This document shows positions 63,518-64,000 of a DNA stretch of 64,000 nt, piece by piece. Within the stretch, counting starts at the first letter, position 1. Each line of letters opens with the position of its first letter. The DNA lies in contig NZ_CADIKC010000011.1 in NCBI RefSeq assembly GCF_902859805.1, positions 1 through 64,000 of the forward strand, read 5' to 3'. Source of the DNA: Paraburkholderia sediminicola. GTDB taxonomy: Bacteria > Pseudomonadota > Gammaproteobacteria > Burkholderiales > Burkholderiaceae. The position numbers were made by a program, and so were the translations under genes. Below the pieces are notes generated by a model. The model worked only from the letters and a program-made list of their open reading frames with translations, had not been told where the DNA came from and did no database searches.

Positions 63518-64000
63518 TTACATCGCGTGGGCGAGCTTCTTCATCTTGCTCTTGATGCGCGTCTGCTTGAGCGACGACAGGTACTCGACGAACACGCGGC
63601 CCATCAGGTGATCCATTTCGTGTTGAATGCAAACGGCCAGCAAGCCTTCGCAATCCAGCTCGAAGGTCTCGCCCTTCTCGTTTAACGCCCGCACACGCAC
63701 TTTCTCGGCGCGCTCGACGTTGTCGTAAATGCCCGGTACCGAGAGGCAGCCCTCTTCCGACAACTTCTTCTCATCGCTCGACCAGATGATTTCCGGATTG
63801 ATGAAGGCGAGCAGTTCGTCGTGCGTTTCCGACACGTCGATCACGATCACGCGTTCATGCACGTCCACCTGGGTCGCCGCGAGACCGACGCCGGGCGCGG
63901 CGTACATCGTTTCGGACATGTCGGCGACGAGCCGGCGGATGCGGTCGTTGACTACTTCGACCGGCTTCGCAATCTTGTGCAGCCGCTTGTCCGGGTAATT
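63518..64000 (-). CDS. def: Peptide deformylase (N-terminus cut by window edge)
   Basis: 160 codons plus stop; about eight N-terminal residues are missing. Def removes the formyl group from nascent proteins. Motif 1 GVGLAATQ, motif 2 EGCLS (metal Cys) and motif 3 QHEMDH (metal His pair and catalytic Glu) are all present. Reading to the edge gives YPDKRLHKIAKPVEVVND, the expected start region. It is upstream of fmt. Confidence 0.95.
   Translation of the reverse strand, partial: NYPDKRLHKIAKPVEVVNDRIRRLVADMSETMYAAPGVGLAATQVDVHERVIVIDVSETHDELLAFINPEIIWSSDEKKLSEEGCLSVPGIYDNVERAEKVRVRALNEKGETFELDCEGLLAVCIQHEMDHLMGRVFVEYLSSLKQTRIKSKMKKLAHAM

Noticed and set aside
1..64000. CRISPR arrays, restriction, toxin-antitoxin or prophage systems
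   Set aside because: No repeat-spacer pattern or characteristic genes were seen.

Overview
The window is GC-rich chromosomal DNA from a beta-proteobacterium of the Burkholderia/Paraburkholderia group. Evidence: dapF-DUF484-xerC, metX-metW-ampG, divergent gatCAB/mreBCD-mrdA-rodA, queCED, a RegB/RegA pair, an NtrY/NtrX-like pair with DUF4390 and rsmB, a DksA with a degenerate zinc finger, and a QueE of the CX14CX2C type known from Burkholderia. Almost all of it is ordinary core genome. No prophage, CRISPR array, secretion island or defence system was found. The only mobile DNA is the 5' end of an IS30-like transposase cut by the left edge.

Layout. 1-1.3 kb: IS30 fragment, an inverted repeat, a PepSY membrane protein and a Fur-box-like site. 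1.3-4.6 kb: a secreted DUF3857/transglutaminase protein, srkA and a small conserved protein. 5-12.4 kb: a tripartite RND efflux operon (permease, adaptor, outer-membrane channel) followed by an MFS transporter. 12.8-16.3 kb: small membrane proteins, an aldo/keto reductase and a phytanoyl-CoA-type dioxygenase. 16.4-24.2 kb: metK divergent from lpxL, then dapF, DUF484, xerC, rlmI and a COG0523 metal-chaperone GTPase. 24.9-31.6 kb: dksA, hslVU, regBA, a TPR/glycosyltransferase-like protein and a CWC-type protein. 31.8-41 kb: argB, a HAD nucleotidase, slmA, metX-metW, ampG, an M48 protease, xthA and a PPK2. 41-51.2 kb: gatCAB facing away from mreBCD-mrdA-rodA (the elongasome). 51.3-55.4 kb: a Sel1 protein, an HpaI-type aldolase, queC-queE-queD and tRNA-Phe. 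55.5-64 kb: the NtrYX-like system, DUF4390, rsmB, htpX, a LysE exporter, fmt and def (cut by the right edge).

Functional themes: methionine/SAM supply (metK, metX, metW), cell elongation and peptidoglycan (mreBCD, mrdA, rodA, ampG, slmA, dapF), protein quality control (hslVU, htpX, def, fmt), tRNA charging and modification (gatCAB, queCED), and envelope transport. The most interesting signals are regulatory rather than new gene systems: a 13-bp direct repeat present three times in a row plus a GATAT-type operator upstream of the COG0523 gene, sigma32-like promoters at both hslV and htpX, structured leaders before metK and metX, strong hairpins after argB and between mreB and mreC, a Fur-like box, and an NtrX-like regulator that lacks the AAA+ domain.
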